50,272 nt of DNA, taken from assembly GCA_003280095.1 (NCBI GenBank), contig QCGA01000008.1, positions 1 through 50,272 on the forward strand, in the 5' to 3' direction. A program made the translations under genes and the position numbers. Each line of letters opens with the position of its first letter. Within the stretch, counting starts at the first letter, position 1. This DNA comes from Prochlorococcus sp. AG-363-O16 (GTDB taxonomy: Bacteria; Cyanobacteriota; Cyanobacteriia; PCC-6307; Cyanobiaceae). Positions 24,501 through 34,205 of the stretch are shown piece by piece. Under the pieces are notes generated by a model. It worked only from the letters and a program-made list of their open reading frames with translations, ran no database searches and was not told the origin of the DNA.

Positions 24501-25642
24501 CAGTTTACTCCGCCTTGATTTAGCAAATCAACACATCTAATTTCTCCTTCCAAACTTATCAATGCTCCACGCAAAAGGTCATCTTCAGGATCAAGATGAA
24601 CTTCTCCGTCTTTTATGAATAGCTCTAAAAGGGACAAAAGATTACGAGAATAAAGGGAACTTGCATGGTTTGGAACAGTGCAAGGGAGGTTAGAAACTCC
24701 TATAAGTTTCACTCCTCTCCTTACAACTGTTTCTCCAGATCTAGTTTCGGCACAATTACCACCTTGCGCAACAGCCAGGTCTACGACAACCGCGCCTTGC
24801 CTCATTCGATCGAGCATAACTTCATCAATCAAACGAGGGGCATTCTTGCCTGGAACCTGTGCTGTACAAATAGCAACATCTGCTTCTGCCAATTGATCAG
24901 ACAGTTGTTTGCGTTGAGCAGCAAGAAATGACTCTGAAGCTTGTCTAGCATATCCACCTGACTCTGAAGGTTTGTCATCCATCTCAGGTGGATCAAGGAA
25001 TCGAGCCCCCAAGGATTCAACTTGTTCCTTAACTGCTGGACGAATATCACTTACTGCCACTACTGCACCTAATCGCCTAGCAGTAGCAACTGCCTGCAAC
25101 CCCGCTACTCCTGCTCCAAGAACAACAACCTTCGCAGGTTGAACTGTGCCTGCAGCTGTCATCAACATCGGGAAATAGCGATCAAGAGCACTTGCTGCAA
25201 CTAATACAGCCTTGTAGCCAGCAATGTTCGCTTGAGAAGAAAGTGCATCTGAAGACTGAGCCCGACTAATCCTTGGAAGCATCTCAAGAGCAATCGCTGA
25301 AAGTTTTCTCGATCTCAATATGTCCCCTAATAATTGATTTTTATATGGAGCCAACAAACCAATAAGAAGAGCACCAGGTTTAAGTAGTTCTAAAAATTTT
25401 TCAGAAGGAGTCTGAACACATAAAACAACGTCAGCATTTCGCCATATTTGACCATCTCCTCTAGGGACTATTTCAGCACCTGCTGATAAAAAACTTTCAT
25501 CACCAAACCCAGCCAAAGAGCCAGATCCAGCTTCAACGGAAACATTGCACCCAAAAGACAAGAACTTCTTAACCGTCTCTGGGCTTGCAGCAACACGAGT
25601 TTCACCAGTTGCAGCTTCTGTTGGAATTAAGAGTCTGAGCAA
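24500..25642 (-). CDS. pntA1: NAD(P) transhydrogenase subunit alpha part 1 (NAD-binding)
   Basis: 380 aa, soluble, related to alanine dehydrogenase. The Rossmann motif is VLGAGVAGLQAVATARRLGA, with the family loops ATGETRVAASPE near the N-terminus and the mobile-loop region RQASESF. It binds NAD(H) and transfers hydride to PntB-bound NADP+. It is the first gene of pntA1-pntA2-pntB plus the hydrolase. Confidence 0.95.
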   Translation of the reverse strand: MLRLLIPTEAATGETRVAASPETVKKFLSFGCNVSVEAGSGSLAGFGDESFLSAGAEIVPRGDGQIWRNADVVLCVQTPSEKFLELLKPGALLIGLLAPYKNQLLGDILRSRKLSAIALEMLPRISRAQSSDALSSQANIAGYKAVLVAASALDRYFPMLMTAAGTVQPAKVVVLGAGVAGLQAVATARRLGAVVAVSDIRPAVKEQVESLGARFLDPPEMDDKPSESGGYARQASESFLAAQRKQLSDQLAEADVAICTAQVPGKNAPRLIDEVMLDRMRQGAVVVDLAVAQGGNCAETRSGETVVRRGVKLIGVSNLPCTVPNHASSLYSRNLLSLLELFIKDGEVHLDPEDDLLRGALISLEGEIRCVDLLNQGGVN

Positions 25643-25770
25643 AATTGTGAATCCTTCTTCAAAAGTGAGACTAAGAGGTCACCGTGCATTCATCAGGAAC
25701 TTTTCTAAAGAAAACATTCATAGCCCTATGAATTAGCTATTAAAAGCAAAGAGTACTATTCCAATTTCAA

Positions 25771-26349
25771 ATGGGCCTAACTGCAATCGAATGCCCAGAT
25801 GGCGTTTGTCATAGCCATCATGGCGGCCATGCCGTAGAGCGCCAGACGATGCAAAAGAACCTCCAGGGTCATGGTCGTGAATGGTGCGAACGCCTTGCGG
25901 AAAGAATCTACGAAATGTCTGTAGATACTTTCTCTCAGACTGTAATGCCCAGCCTTCATGCTTCAGGCTGGCAAAGACGTCATCTTGATTGGGAATTTAA
26001 ATTAGACAAAGAAGGGTCCGAACCTGATGAAGCTCTTGTAGAGGGAATAATCAATGCCACAGAAAGTTTCCTGCGAAGCAGCGAGGTACACAAACTCTTC
26101 ATTCAAGAATTGGTTCAAGGAACCTTTGCCGAAGCATCAAACAATGAACTTCGTTCAGTAGCTGTAAAGAAGCTAATTGAACAAGAGATTATGACCATGC
26201 TTGAAAATAGAAAAGAAGAGCTATTAGACAAACTTACAAATCAACTAAAAGAAGATGCAAATGGAGATATCAATTTGGCAAAAAATGCTGCAATCGAAGG
26301 TATAAATGAAGTTGAAAGACTGCTTTTAAATCATACGGAAGCGGTTTAG
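25771..26349 (+). CDS. Conserved-type cyanobacterial protein, unknown function
   Basis: 192 aa, soluble and mostly helical. The N-terminus has a His/Cys-containing stretch (ECPDGVCHSHHGGHAVE, residues 8-24) that could bind metal. The rest is charged helix, ending in a long acidic/Leu-rich segment (VERLLLNHTEAV). The gene is monocistronic with its own terminator and is divergent from pntA1. No family is recognised. Confidence 0.75.
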   Translation: MGLTAIECPDGVCHSHHGGHAVERQTMQKNLQGHGREWCERLAERIYEMSVDTFSQTVMPSLHASGWQRRHLDWEFKLDKEGSEPDEALVEGIINATESFLRSSEVHKLFIQELVQGTFAEASNNELRSVAVKKLIEQEIMTMLENRKEELLDKLTNQLKEDANGDINLAKNAAIEGINEVERLLLNHTEAV

Positions 26350-26362
26350 TTATTAATTTTAA

Positions 26363-26401
26363 AAAGGTAACCGAGTTAATAACTAAATCTTGGTTACCTT
26401 T
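26363..26401 (+). terminator. Rho-independent terminator after the 192-aa gene
   Basis: AAAGGTAACC (26363-26372) pairs perfectly with GGTTACCTTT (26392-26401) across a 19-nt loop, followed by CCTTTTC. It starts 13 nt after the stop codon. Confidence 0.7.
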
Positions 26402-26583
26402 CCTTTTCTATTATTTATAGTTAAATCACTTGGCAATCCTAATCACAGTACAGTCATTGATTTGGAGACTATAAGAATAGGTTTTCAAGCTTACAAACAA
26501 AGAAATGCTAGATTATTAGAATTAATTATTAAACAGGTGCATTTACTAAAAAAACTTGTTAAAAATAGCCAATAAGCATATAG

Positions 26584-28035
26584 ATTTCTCCCATTTCGAT
26601 CCACTTCTTTGATATCAAAGGGTACCAACCCCAACAATCTATTAGGCCTCGTTCTTGGCAAAAGAGGCTTATTAATATTGTTCGCCGCAGACTCTCACAA
26701 AATCATTCTAGCAACCAAGATCTATTAATTCATGCTGGCCCAGGAGCTGGAAAAACCCTTGGGGCACTACTTAGTTTCAAAGCAATGTTGAGAGAAAGAA
26801 GAATTAAAAATTGTATTATCTTTTGTCATCGAAATTCAATAATGAGCCAATGGATTCAATCCTCAAAGAAGATTGGACTAGAAATCCAAGAATGGGATCC
26901 AAATAGGAATAAAAACCAACTGAATTCCAGAGTAGATGGATGGATTTTGACCTATCAAGGCGCTAGCAAGAACTCGAAGGCTCTGGAGAGAGAACTAGAA
27001 AATTGGCCTAGAGAAGGAATCATGGCCATTGCAGATGAAGCACATCACCTTGGAGTAAATCCTGATGAACCAACTGGACAAGTTTGGGGTAAATCCTTTC
27101 TATCGCTAACAGACAAAAGCATTCTCCGCATAGGTCTTACAGGTACACCATTTAGAGCCGACAACCTCGCCTTTTGCTCTGCAAAAAGAGTCCTCGTAAA
27201 AAATGCAGGCAAAGTATTGGAACAAATCAATCCTGACTTATCTGTTGAGCCAAGAGCTCTGATTTCGGCAGGGGACGTCCGTCCCCTGGAATTTCACTTT
27301 CAAGACGGATGGGTTGAACACAGTTTTCAGGGTCAAGCAGACCGAGATGTTTCATCTTTATCAACTGAGCAAAGGGAAACCTGGAGAGCTCGCAACCTTC
27401 GCCGAGCTGTAAGCCTTTCAAATCCAAAGTGTGTCGCAATGCACTTACTGGTAAGAGCACAAAGAAAGTTAGATCTTGTCAGACAAAACCATTGCAATGC
27501 AGCAGGGCTAGTAATTGCAAGAGATATTGAACATGCTAAAGGAATTGCAAATCTCCTTATAGAAAATGGCAATCAAGTAGATCTTGTGCACTCTCAAGGG
27601 AAAAATTCTCTTGAAAGGTTGCAGAATTTTCAGGAGAGCCAATCGAATTGGCTTGTTAGCGTTGACATGTGTTCCGAAGGATTTGACGCACCAAGGATTC
27701 GAATAATTGCCTACCTAACAACAGTTGTAACAAGAAGTAGGTTTATTCAAGCTATAACGAGAGGGGTGAGAGTCTCCGACGAAAGAGCCTGCTCAGAACC
27801 TATCCCTCGCCATCCTTCATATGTATTTTGCCCTGCAGATCCACTTCTGATTGGATATGCACGTAACTGGTCAATAGCAAAACCTTACCTAATCAAAGGT
27901 AATAATAATCTTTTAGAGATAAATAATTCCGATGGAACATCCCTTAGCCCAAAGCTTCCCCTCGAAGCAGTGAATGATCAAGCAGCCGAAATAATTCAAA
28001 TTGACACGGTGGAATTACCTAGTTTCTTGAATTAA
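26584..28035 (+). CDS. Superfamily 2 DEAH-type helicase; no standard start codon ahead of Walker A
   Basis: The frame is open from 26584 (just after TAG 26581-26583) to 28035. It encodes motif I GPGAGKT, motif II DEAH (ADEAHHLG), motif III-like LTGTPFRAD, and motif VI-like QAITRGVRVS. It is a compact helicase of about 480 aa, with the C-terminal region unassigned. The first ATG, GTG or TTG in frame is the ATG at 26785, downstream of motif I. A working protein would therefore need ATT or ATC initiation (ATT at 26584 or 26593), or the gene has lost its start. It is listed from the start of the open frame for that reason. Confidence 0.7.
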   Translation: MSPISIHFFDIKGYQPQQSIRPRSWQKRLINIVRRRLSQNHSSNQDLLIHAGPGAGKTLGALLSFKAMLRERRIKNCIIFCHRNSIMSQWIQSSKKIGLEIQEWDPNRNKNQLNSRVDGWILTYQGASKNSKALERELENWPREGIMAIADEAHHLGVNPDEPTGQVWGKSFLSLTDKSILRIGLTGTPFRADNLAFCSAKRVLVKNAGKVLEQINPDLSVEPRALISAGDVRPLEFHFQDGWVEHSFQGQADRDVSSLSTEQRETWRARNLRRAVSLSNPKCVAMHLLVRAQRKLDLVRQNHCNAAGLVIARDIEHAKGIANLLIENGNQVDLVHSQGKNSLERLQNFQESQSNWLVSVDMCSEGFDAPRIRIIAYLTTVVTRSRFIQAITRGVRVSDERACSEPIPRHPSYVFCPADPLLIGYARNWSIAKPYLIKGNNNLLEINNSDGTSLSPKLPLEAVNDQAAEIIQIDTVELPSFLN

Positions 28036-28130
28036 TTAATTCTTTTTGTAGAGAAATCCTGAGTTTGTGCGAAATGAAACACGTATTAGCTACCTCCACA
28101 TGTCAAGGTAGTGGGCATCGGGGACAAACT

Positions 28131-28376
28131 ATGGACACTTCTCTCAAACGACGCGTAAGTGTTGCAAACCTCTGGGCATCTTCGCGAATTTCACTTTTAG
28201 ACAACCTTGAGCGCTATGAGGATAGTTACGCAATAACTCAAGAGTTCCGGGAATGGATTACGTGCCTAGGTGAAGACAATGAAAGACTAAATGAATCCAT
28301 ATTGAACATTCCACGTTCCTGCAGCCTGCCTCAATCAAAAGAGGTCAATGACAGTGATGAAATGATTGAAATCTGA
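28131..28376 (+). CDS. Conserved-type small protein, unknown function
   Basis: 81 aa from ATG 28131 (MDTSLKRRVSVANLW). An upstream in-frame start at 28065 would add a Cys-rich, unlikely leader. The protein is soluble and helical (LLDNLERYEDSYAITQEFREWI) with an acidic tail. It is followed by an A/T-rich gap of about 140 bp before NTRC that contains facing AAAATAAATA / TATTTATATTTT runs. No family is recognised. Confidence 0.6.
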   Translation: MDTSLKRRVSVANLWASSRISLLDNLERYEDSYAITQEFREWITCLGEDNERLNESILNIPRSCSLPQSKEVNDSDEMIEI

Positions 28377-28514
28377 AAGATTTTCCATTACTACAAAATA
28401 AATAATTTTATATTTTATTTATATTTTACCTTTCCTTAATATTCCTCGACTCTCTCGCTCCTCAGATTTGGTAAAAATAACTATCGTTTATTTCTAGATT
28501 AATTTCTCAGCGTT

Positions 28515-29909
28515 ATGTGTTCACTAAAGACTTCATCATCAGAAAATATAGAAAATCTAATCATTATCGGATCTGGACCTGCTGGATATACAGCGGCAAT
28601 ATACGCAGCCAGAGCAAACCTTCATCCCCTTCTTTTTACTGGTTTTCAAGTTGGCGGAATAGCAGGTGGTCAACTTATGACCACAACTTTTGTAGAGAAC
28701 TTTCCTGGTTTCCCGAATGGTATTAGGGGACCAGAGCTTATGGACCTTATGAAAAGTCAGGCAATCAGGTGGGGAACACAACTAATTGAAGAAGATGTAG
28801 ACATAATCAAGTTGCATAAACGTCCATTTTCCCTAAAAGCAGCAGGTAAAAACTACTATTCCCATTCTCTAATAATTGCCACAGGAGCCAAAGCCAACCG
28901 ACTAAACCTTCCTCATGAGGAAAAATTCTGGAGCAGAGGCATTAGTGCCTGCGCCATTTGTGACGGGGCAACGCCCCAATTCATAGGAAAAGAGCTTGCT
29001 GTGGTGGGTGGCGGTGACTCAGCTTGCGAGGAAGCAGTTTACTTAACAAAGTTCGGAAGTCATGTTCATCTTCTCGTTCGTTCCGAAAAACTTAAGGCTA
29101 GCGCAGCAATGGCAGACAAAACGATAAAAAACTCTCAAATTTCTGTGCATTGGAACACAGAAATAATCGACGTCGAAGGGAATGACTGGCTAACCAATGT
29201 GATTTTGAAAAAGAGAAATACAAAAGAAAAGACAAACCTTGCAGTCAAAGGACTCTTCTACGCAATAGGCCACAAACCTAATAGCGAACTATTTGAGGGA
29301 CAGTTAAAATTAGACTCTCATGGCTATTTAATAACAACTCCTGGAAGACCAGAGACCTCAACAGAAGGAGTTTTTGCCGCTGGCGATATTGCAGATTCAG
29401 AATGGAGACAAGGAGTAACCGCAGCAGCAAGTGGCTGTAAAGCTTCTCTCGCAGCTGAGAAATGGCTAAGTGAAAATAACCTTTCAGAATTAATTCTGCG
29501 TGATTCTATTGAGCCCTCTAAAACAAAAAATTCTGAACCAACCAAACCTTCATCGGAGATAAACTACAACTCTAATAATTTATGGCAAAAAGGAAGCTAT
29601 GCACTTAGAAGACTTTATCACGAAAGCAATAATCCTTTATTTGTTATATATACGTCGCCAGACTGTGGCCCGTGTCACGTACTTAAGCCACAAATAAAGC
29701 GAGTTATTGAAGAACATAAGGGTCTAGTTCAAGGCGTAGAGATAGATATACAATTAGAAAGGAATATTGCTATCCAAGCAGGTGTAGAGAGTACACCTAC
29801 AATTCAATTATTTAATTATAAAAAGCTTATAAGGCAATGGAAGGGAGTCAAGCAACGTGGTGAATTCCATGAAGCAATAAGGAAAATATTAGGCGAAGTT
29901 ACTAACTAA
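28515..29909 (+). CDS. trxB: NADPH-dependent thioredoxin reductase fused to thioredoxin (NTRC)
   Basis: 464 aa. The reductase part has the FAD motif [10 protein letters not shown] (about 18-27), the redox pair CAIC (about 146-149; CAVC is more usual), the NADPH motif [10 protein letters not shown] and the FAD site [10 protein letters not shown] linker of about 45 residues leads to a thioredoxin domain with CGPC (about 385-388). This fusion is the NTRC type of oxygenic phototrophs, which reduces 2-Cys peroxiredoxins and other targets with NADPH. Its stop codon directly abuts that of the convergent infA. Confidence 0.93.
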   Translation: MCSLKTSSSENIENLIIIGSGPAGYTAAIYAARANLHPLLFTGFQVGGIAGGQLMTTTFVENFPGFPNGIRGPELMDLMKSQAIRWGTQLIEEDVDIIKLHKRPFSLKAAGKNYYSHSLIIATGAKANRLNLPHEEKFWSRGISACAICDGATPQFIGKELAVVGGGDSACEEAVYLTKFGSHVHLLVRSEKLKASAAMADKTIKNSQISVHWNTEIIDVEGNDWLTNVILKKRNTKEKTNLAVKGLFYAIGHKPNSELFEGQLKLDSHGYLITTPGRPETSTEGVFAAGDIADSEWRQGVTAAASGCKASLAAEKWLSENNLSELILRDSIEPSKTKNSEPTKPSSEINYNSNNLWQKGSYALRRLYHESNNPLFVIYTSPDCGPCHVLKPQIKRVIEEHKGLVQGVEIDIQLERNIAIQAGVESTPTIQLFNYKKLIRQWKGVKQRGEFHEAIRKILGEVTN

Positions 29910-30182
29910 TTACCTTCGCTTGGGCCCCCCTGGCCTATTTCCACCTGGCCTACCACCTCCAGGTGCACCGGCATTGCGTTCTCTATAGGTAATTCTCCCG
30001 CGAGTCAAATCATAAGGACTAATTTCTACTAGGACTTTATCTCCAGCAAGAAGCTTGATCCTAAATTTGGTGAGCTTGCCAGCTGCCCGACACAAACATT
30101 GATGCCCCGCAGGCTGCTCGAGTGTGACTAAATAAAACCCATTTCCCTGTTCCTTCTCAATCACTCCCGAGGTTTCAATCAT
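29910..30182 (-). CDS. infA: Translation initiation factor IF-1 with Gly/Arg-rich tail
   Basis: 90 aa against about 72 for typical IF-1. The S1/OB-fold core is recognisable (GVIEKEQGNGFYLVTLE, KIRLLAGDKV-like segment and VEISPYDLTRGRITYRER). Residues about 73-90 form an extra GGGRPGGNRPGGPKRR tail that probably adds RNA binding. It is not in a ribosomal-protein operon, so it may be a second IF-1 rather than the main one. It converges with NTRC with no spacer. Confidence 0.85.
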   Translation of the reverse strand: MIETSGVIEKEQGNGFYLVTLEQPAGHQCLCRAAGKLTKFRIKLLAGDKVLVEISPYDLTRGRITYRERNAGAPGGGRPGGNRPGGPKRR

Positions 30183-30270
30183 TTGGAATTAGACACTTCT
30201 AAATTTATAAATACCATTTTTTATGTGTCGGCCTTACTTATTTGCACATTTCAATAAAAAAGTACCAGAG

Positions 30271-30522
30271 TCATCCAAGAGTATCCTGCAATTCTCGTAC
30301 CGTTTGCCATTGTCCATAGTAATAATTTGCTCTAGCTCTTCTTTCATTATCCTCAAAACCATCAAAGGCATCAAAACCTACCGTTTTCCATAGTTCATGC
30401 CCACAGGCCCTATCCAACTCTGTTGTTGCCTCATCAGCAAGGTAATTGAGGCGTCGATGCAGATTTTTAATTTGAACAATTGACATAGAAAAAAGAAGAA
30501 GACAAATCAATAGTACAAACAA
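30271..30522 (-). CDS. Small membrane-anchored protein, unknown function
   Basis: 83 aa. One N-terminal membrane segment (MFVLLICLLLFSMSIV) is followed by a charged, soluble region with aromatic residues (RARANYYYGQWQTVRELQDTLG). It lies 26 bp after ycf39 on the same strand and is probably co-transcribed with it. No family is recognised. Confidence 0.6.
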   Translation of the reverse strand: MFVLLICLLLFSMSIVQIKNLHRRLNYLADEATTELDRACGHELWKTVGFDAFDGFEDNERRARANYYYGQWQTVRELQDTLG

Positions 30523-30548
30523 ACTAGATCATTGCCAGTGTTTAGTGC

Positions 30549-31523
30549 TCAGAATGGTAATTTTTTCTTTGCATCCTTATCTAAATCAGCTTCCATCTCT
30601 CTCAAGCGCTTCAAAATCATGTCGTAATACTCACGGATGTAATTCTCTACAGAGGTTGTTTCTGACGGATCCAAACCAAATAATTTATATGTTTCATCCA
30701 TAGGAGAGTCCAACTTGACTCCACTTCCGGAAACCTCAGCAAAAGCCAATCGATCAGCTACATTTACAGTAGGCTCAAAAAATGAAACTAAAGCTTGCGT
30801 AACGGCCATCAGAAAAGGCGAAACCCTTATTACCTTTGCAGATTTACCACTATATTTCTCACACAATTTCACTAGATCATTTACAGTCCAAGCCTTAGGT
30901 CCTACAACAGGAAAACTTTTCCTAATAGTTTGTGAGCTACCTAGAGCTGCAACAGCAAAACGAGCCACATCCTGAGTATTCATATATGCAATTTGCGAAG
31001 GAGTTGCACTCACCCAAACCGTTTGACTATCAAGAATAGGAATTGCGAATTGGCCAATCAAACCTTGCATATAGGCAACTCCCTGCAGGATTGTGTAATC
31101 CAAAGAAGATTGTTCTATGAGTCGCTCGGTACAAAACTTGATATCCATTAAAGGAACATCTCTATGTTTCTCAGCCGCAAGCAGTGAAAGAAAAACAACC
31201 CTCTTCACTCCTTTCCTCTCGCAGGCCCTATAGAGATTGAGCTTTCCATCCCAATCGGTCTCATAAACACTGCGAGGATCATCTGGTCTACTTGTTGCAG
31301 CATCGATTAACGCGTCTACGCCTTCAAGGGAATAATCGAGTCCATCTGGCTCGAGCAAATCCCCTCGAGTAAGTTCACAACCCCATTCTTGAAGGAATGA
31401 TGCTTTACGCGGATTGCGAACCATGCAACGAACCTCATGCCCAGCATCGATTGCCTGCTTGGCAATCTGCCGGCCAAGCGTCCCTGTGCCACCTATAACC
31501 AGAACCTGCATAGGTTTATTCAT
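30549..31523 (-). CDS. ycf39: Ycf39-type photosystem II assembly factor
   Basis: 324 aa, an atypical short-chain dehydrogenase with the N-terminal NAD(P) motif VIGGTGTLGRQIAKQAIDAGHEV and the family continuation CMVRNPRKASFLQEWGCELTRGDL. In cyanobacteria Ycf39 (HCF244 in plants) works with Hlip proteins in delivering chlorophyll to newly made D1. Neighbours petM upstream and psbDC nearby fit. A general NmrA-like oxidoreductase is the less likely alternative. Confidence 0.88.
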   Translation of the reverse strand: MNKPMQVLVIGGTGTLGRQIAKQAIDAGHEVRCMVRNPRKASFLQEWGCELTRGDLLEPDGLDYSLEGVDALIDAATSRPDDPRSVYETDWDGKLNLYRACERKGVKRVVFLSLLAAEKHRDVPLMDIKFCTERLIEQSSLDYTILQGVAYMQGLIGQFAIPILDSQTVWVSATPSQIAYMNTQDVARFAVAALGSSQTIRKSFPVVGPKAWTVNDLVKLCEKYSGKSAKVIRVSPFLMAVTQALVSFFEPTVNVADRLAFAEVSGSGVKLDSPMDETYKLFGLDPSETTSVENYIREYYDMILKRLREMEADLDKDAKKKLPF

Positions 31524-31565
31524 TTCATGAAGGAGCCTAAATCCATCACGTAGAGAGTGTGACTA

Positions 31566-31664
31566 TCAATCTTCTTGAAGTCTCAGTAAAAGTGCTCCAC
31601 CTGCAAGTCCTACTGGGATTAAAACCCAGAAAACCGCTGCTATTCCAAAAATTTCTGTGGCCAT
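31566..31664 (-). CDS. petM: Cytochrome b6-f complex subunit PetM
   Basis: 32 aa, ATG 31664 to TGA 31566-31568. A single membrane helix ([23 protein letters not shown]) has the short N-terminus MATE and ends RLQED. Length and sequence match PetM, the 3.5-kDa peripheral helix of cytochrome b6-f. It lies 42 bp upstream of ycf39 on the same strand. Confidence 0.9.
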   Translation of the reverse strand: MATEIFGIAAVFWVLIPVGLAGGALLLRLQED

Positions 31665-31721
31665 GATCTGAAGGTACCAACCACCAGGATATCTAAGTGC
31701 TTCCAAATTAAATCCTTACTA

Positions 31722-31919
31722 ATGAGTAAAAGTTCTTTCTTAGATGCATCTTTTTGCAATTCGAAGTGCGCAGGCCTCGCTTGGATTAATTTTTTTTGTA
31801 AAAGAGAATTGACTAAATGTCATAGAAATCGAAGAATTGCCTTACAGCTATTGAATCTTTCGAAAGGAATCCAAACCCAAGTTCCAGAAAGAGCAAACCT
31901 TCGCGATAGTGGAATGTAA
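31722..31919 (+). CDS. Possible 65-aa protein, unknown function
   Basis: ATG 31722 to TAA or TAG near 31919, ending 16 bp before the hydrolase gene. It is basic and Cys-containing (SFCNSKCAGL, FFCKRELTKCHRNRRIALQLL) with no clear domain. Position and direction would allow an operon with the downstream gene. The coding evidence is weak and no ribosome-binding site is obvious. Confidence 0.3.
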   Translation: MSKSSFLDASFCNSKCAGLAWINFFCKRELTKCHRNRRIALQLLNLSKGIQTQVPERANLRDSGM

Positions 31920-31935
31920 TTAGGTTCAGATCCTT

Positions 31936-32931
31936 TTGAATGCGACTTCACCCAAATCAAGCAAAGATCTATCCCCAGAGCTTGAATGCAAATGGGGCAG
32001 TGCTAATTATTGGTATTGGGATGGCTTCAAATGCCATTGGAGAGCTTTAGGTCCACTTCAAAAACAAGCAATCATTCTCATTCATGGGTTTGGAGCTAGT
32101 AGCGATCACTGGCGAAACAATGCAGCAAGCTTTGCAGCAGCTGGTTTTAGGGTATTTGCGTTGGACCTGATTGGATTCGGAGATTCTGATCAACCTTCCT
32201 TCAAAAAGTATCCTCCTCTGGACAACTACTTCTGGGCAAATCAAATAGTCGCTTTTATTGAAGAAGTCGTCCTAAGGGAAAAAAACAACAAACAAACAAT
32301 ACTCATAGGCAATTCCTTAGGAGCTCTAGCAGCGCTAACGACTATTGAACTACGACCTGAGCTTATAGCTGCCGTTATTGGAGCTCCTCTACCAGACCCT
32401 GCATTTATGCAAGCCAAACAACTTCCAGAGTTACGTTGGTGCATAGGTATCAAAAGGAAACTATTGACTTTCTTTTGGCATTTAATTCCTTTAAAGGCTC
32501 TAATCCTAATTATCACAAGAACACCTCTAATAAACAAAGCTCTACAAGCTGCTTATTGCCGTTCAATTAAATTAGACAAGGAATTAAAAAGAATGGTAAT
32601 CCAACCAACACGAAAACCAAATGCAGCAAACGCACTTAGAGCAATGTGTATAGGAATGTCAATTAGACCTTTTTCAATTACAGCCCCTCATCTATTAGAA
32701 AGAATTGCTAATAAATCAGTTCGTACTCCAATACTTCTAATTTGGGGTCGAAAAGATCAGTTCGTTCCATTGATGATTGGTCAAAGGATTAAAAAAAGGC
32801 ATGCCTGGCTTGACTTATCGATAATGGAGCAGACTGGACACTGCCCCCATGATGAAGCACCTAATGAATTCAATACAACGGTATTGAATTGGTTAGACAT
32901 TAATTTAGGAACCAACAATCAAGAAGCATGA
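31936..32931 (+). CDS. Alpha/beta-fold hydrolase
   Basis: 331 aa from a TTG or nearby start at 31936. The oxyanion motif is [13 protein letters not shown], the nucleophile elbow is GNSLGA (Ser), the acid lies in WGRKDQFVP, and the His is in [10 protein letters not shown]. This pattern is typical of the large chloroplast/cyanobacterial hydrolase group related to pheophytinase and haloperoxidase-like enzymes. The substrate is unknown. Its stop overlaps the ilvH start by 4 bp (ATGA), so the two are translationally coupled. Confidence 0.82.
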   Translation: MNATSPKSSKDLSPELECKWGSANYWYWDGFKCHWRALGPLQKQAIILIHGFGASSDHWRNNAASFAAAGFRVFALDLIGFGDSDQPSFKKYPPLDNYFWANQIVAFIEEVVLREKNNKQTILIGNSLGALAALTTIELRPELIAAVIGAPLPDPAFMQAKQLPELRWCIGIKRKLLTFFWHLIPLKALILIITRTPLINKALQAAYCRSIKLDKELKRMVIQPTRKPNAANALRAMCIGMSIRPFSITAPHLLERIANKSVRTPILLIWGRKDQFVPLMIGQRIKKRHAWLDLSIMEQTGHCPHDEAPNEFNTTVLNWLDINLGTNNQEA

Positions 32932-33458
32932 AACACACTCTTTCGGTATTAGTAGAAGACGAATCAGGAGCATTAAGTCGAATTTCCGGCCTTTTTGCTC
33001 GACGTGGTTTCAACATTGACAGTCTGGCAGTAGGGCCAGCGGAAAATAAGGGGCAGTCCCGTATCACAATGGTAGTTGAGGCAGACGATGAAACGCTCCA
33101 ACAAATGACTAAACAACTTGACAAGTTAGTCAACGTAATAAACGTACTCGACTTAACACGAAGACCAGCTGTAGAGAGAGAGTTAATGCTGCTAAAAGTC
33201 TCAGCACCTGCTCCTAAACGGAAAGATATTTTTGACCTCGTACAGGTTTTCAGAGCAAAAGTCGTAGATGTAGCTGACGAGGCACTTACTTTGGAAGTAG
33301 TAGGAGATCCTGGAAAACTTGTAGCACTTACAAAAGTATTAGAGCCTTATGGAATATTAGAAATAGCTAGAACAGGTAAAATATCCCTTCAAAGGGCTTC
33401 CGGTGTAAACACTGAATTTCTAAAGACTTCTTCGAGTGAAGGAAGAATTCCAGCGTAA
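32928..33458 (+). CDS. ilvH: Acetolactate synthase small (regulatory) subunit
   Basis: 176 aa. The N-terminal ACT domain has the signature [32 protein letters not shown], and a second ACT-like half follows ([10 protein letters not shown] onward). It binds valine and stimulates the catalytic subunit in branched-chain amino acid synthesis. The large-subunit gene is not in this window. It overlaps the upstream hydrolase by 4 bp. Confidence 0.96.
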   Translation: MKHTLSVLVEDESGALSRISGLFARRGFNIDSLAVGPAENKGQSRITMVVEADDETLQQMTKQLDKLVNVINVLDLTRRPAVERELMLLKVSAPAPKRKDIFDLVQVFRAKVVDVADEALTLEVVGDPGKLVALTKVLEPYGILEIARTGKISLQRASGVNTEFLKTSSSEGRIPA

Positions 33459-33498
33459 TGGTTCTATAAAATTTAGTCAAAATAAGCAATATCTATCC

Positions 33499-34194
33499 TT
33501 AATCCAACAGAAAAGCCTTGATTATCCTATCATCTTGTCTTATAAGATCGACCACTTCTATTCCATTAATTACACTGCCGAAAACAGCATATCTTCCGTC
33601 TAATTCAGGTAATTTCCTAAGAGTTATATAGAACTGAGCACTAGCAGAATCAATTTTCTTAGATCTTGCCATTGCAACAGAACCTTTTTCATGTTTAAGT
33701 TCTAACTGTTCTAATTCATTAGGATTAGTTACTAATTTTCCATATCTAGGAAATTTTTCATTCTTCAATTTGACTTCCAAAGGTACAAAACGAACCTGTC
33801 CAGAAACCTCATCTATATAACTTCCTGTCCCATACCTTGTTTGATCAATTTTTGAATCTTTAGAGATAGGATCTCCTCCCTGAATAATAAACGGAACAGG
33901 CTCTTTAATAACCCGATGAAAAACAGTTCCGTCAAAAACTCCTTTCTTAACTAAATCCACAAAATTACCAGCAGTCAAAGGAGCATTTTCACCATTCACA
34001 TGAATATCAATAATTCCACGATTAGTTCTTAATCTAATCTTTAGCTTACGATTAATGCATGGAACTTTTGAAAGATCACAAATGTCTGAAAGAGAATTTT
34101 CAGACTGCTTATTTCGGCCGCATCCATTTAAAAAAGATATGAATAAGATCATAGGCAAAAAATAAATTATTCTTAGCCTAAATTTGGCAACCAT
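33499..34194 (-). CDS. Cyclophilin-type peptidyl-prolyl isomerase, lipoprotein
   Basis: 231 aa. A signal peptide with a lipobox (FLNGC, lipidated Cys25) precedes a cyclophilin domain: GNFVDLVKKGVFDGTVFHRVI, FIIQGGDP, GSVAMARSKKIDSASAQFYITL and LDGRYAVFGSVINGIEVVD. It catalyses proline isomerisation in periplasmic or lumenal proteins. The conserved Trp of cyclosporin-sensitive forms is not evident. It lies 11 bp after ycf4 on the same strand. Confidence 0.9.
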   Translation of the reverse strand: MVAKFRLRIIYFLPMILFISFLNGCGRNKQSENSLSDICDLSKVPCINRKLKIRLRTNRGIIDIHVNGENAPLTAGNFVDLVKKGVFDGTVFHRVIKEPVPFIIQGGDPISKDSKIDQTRYGTGSYIDEVSGQVRFVPLEVKLKNEKFPRYGKLVTNPNELEQLELKHEKGSVAMARSKKIDSASAQFYITLRKLPELDGRYAVFGSVINGIEVVDLIRQDDRIIKAFLLD

Positions 34195-34205
34195 AAATGA
34201 CTAAT

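Noticed and set aside
26390-26575. 61-codon frame between the 192-aa gene and the helicase
   Set aside because: Its only start is a TTG inside the terminator stem; the C-terminal part looks helical but coding evidence is too weak.
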